From Clostridiales bacterium (lineage in GTDB: Bacteria; Bacillota; Clostridia; Oscillospirales; Acutalibacteraceae), in NCBI GenBank assembly GCA_012516295.1, contig JAAYWU010000272.1:1-5787 (forward strand): 5,787 nucleotides of DNA. The letters are read 5' to 3'. The position numbers and the translations under genes were made by a program. The notes under the pieces are model-generated. The model did not search any database, was not told the DNA's origin, and worked only from the letters and a program-made list of their open reading frames with translations. Shown piece after piece: positions 5,473-5,787 of this stretch. How positions within the stretch are numbered: the stretch's first letter is position 1; each line of letters opens with the position of its first letter.

Positions 5473-5787
5473 CTACGGGAGCAGGAGGAATTTCGTCAGC
5501 GCGAGAAGCTCGCGCATATAGCAGGCGGATAAAATATACCAAGGCGTAGCGGCATTGACTGCGCCGTGGGAAACGCCCAGGCTTTCCGCAATCCGGCCCG
5601 CGCGGTACTGGTGGTAATTGTCGGTTACAATGGCCAGATCACGGCTCATGCCGTTTTTCCGGATGATCACCAAGGAATTTTGAAGGTTCTCTTTTGTCGT
5701 CCTCGAGGCATCCTCCGGAAAAATCCGCGAAGGCTAAATTCCGCGCGCAATCAGCTCCGCCTGCATAACGGAGGCCTCCGTTACGAG
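5473..5787 (-). pseudogene. YdcF/SanA-like DUF218 protein, 3' part, interrupted by an amber codon
   Basis: The frame enters from the right edge as LVTEASVMQAELIARGI, meets TAG at 5736-5734, and continues as PSRIFPEDASRTTKENLQNS through RDLAIVTDNYHQYRAGRIAESLG to a second TAG at 5475-5473. Both sides match one DUF218 pattern (EA.. M...L...G....RI..E..S..T.ENL.NS, then the TD..H..RA...A...G stretch and a hydrophobic C-terminus), with no frame change, so a single codon is altered. The remaining 86 codons after the stop could at best start from TTG at 5673 or ATG at 5649, neither with a Shine-Dalgarno. DUF218 proteins are usually membrane-associated and linked to envelope functions, with no settled reaction. 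The gene is probably inactivated, unless the TAG is suppressed or is a sequencing error. The 5' part lies outside the window. It points the same way as pyrC but the pyr promoter follows it. Confidence 0.8.

Overview
The window carries a single leftward (minus-strand) run of housekeeping genes: the middle and end of de novo pyrimidine synthesis, then a histidine phosphatase and the RuvX/YqgF nuclease. Strong GGAGG-type Shine-Dalgarno sites, tight spacing, a class 1B dihydroorotate dehydrogenase with its PyrK electron-transfer subunit, a long-form PyrF, and moderately GC-rich codon use suggest an anaerobic Firmicute of class Clostridia. The Oscillospiraceae/Ruminococcaceae are my best guess; this is inference from protein style, not a database match.

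Layout, in the direction of transcription (right to left). Positions 5787-5473 hold the 3' part of a YdcF/SanA-like DUF218 gene, interrupted by an in-frame amber codon at 5734-5736. The spacer 5310-5472 contains a near-consensus sigma-A promoter (-35 at 5363-5368, -10 at 5340-5345). Then follow pyrC (5309-4038), pyrF (3966-3031), pyrK (3008-2244), pyrD class 1B (2241-1330), a histidine phosphatase (1277-588) and ruvX (591-166). A 30-bp perfect palindrome at 103-132 probably ends the operon. The first ~53 bases of the window may encode the C-terminus of a convergent plus-strand gene, which would make the palindrome a bidirectional terminator.

How the genes work together: PyrC closes carbamoyl-aspartate to dihydroorotate, PyrD/PyrK oxidise dihydroorotate to orotate and pass electrons to NAD+, and PyrF decarboxylates OMP to UMP. 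The orotate phosphoribosyltransferase (PyrE) needed between the last two steps is not in the window, nor are CarAB or PyrB. The predicted leader before pyrC is only about 24 nt, too short for a PyrR-type attenuator. The two downstream genes have no obvious pyrimidine role and look like co-transcribed passengers.

I see no mobile element, CRISPR array, tRNA, rRNA or defence system, and no sign of an undescribed multi-gene system. The most notable points are the amber-interrupted DUF218 gene, the short promoter/leader architecture of the pyr operon, and the long palindrome.
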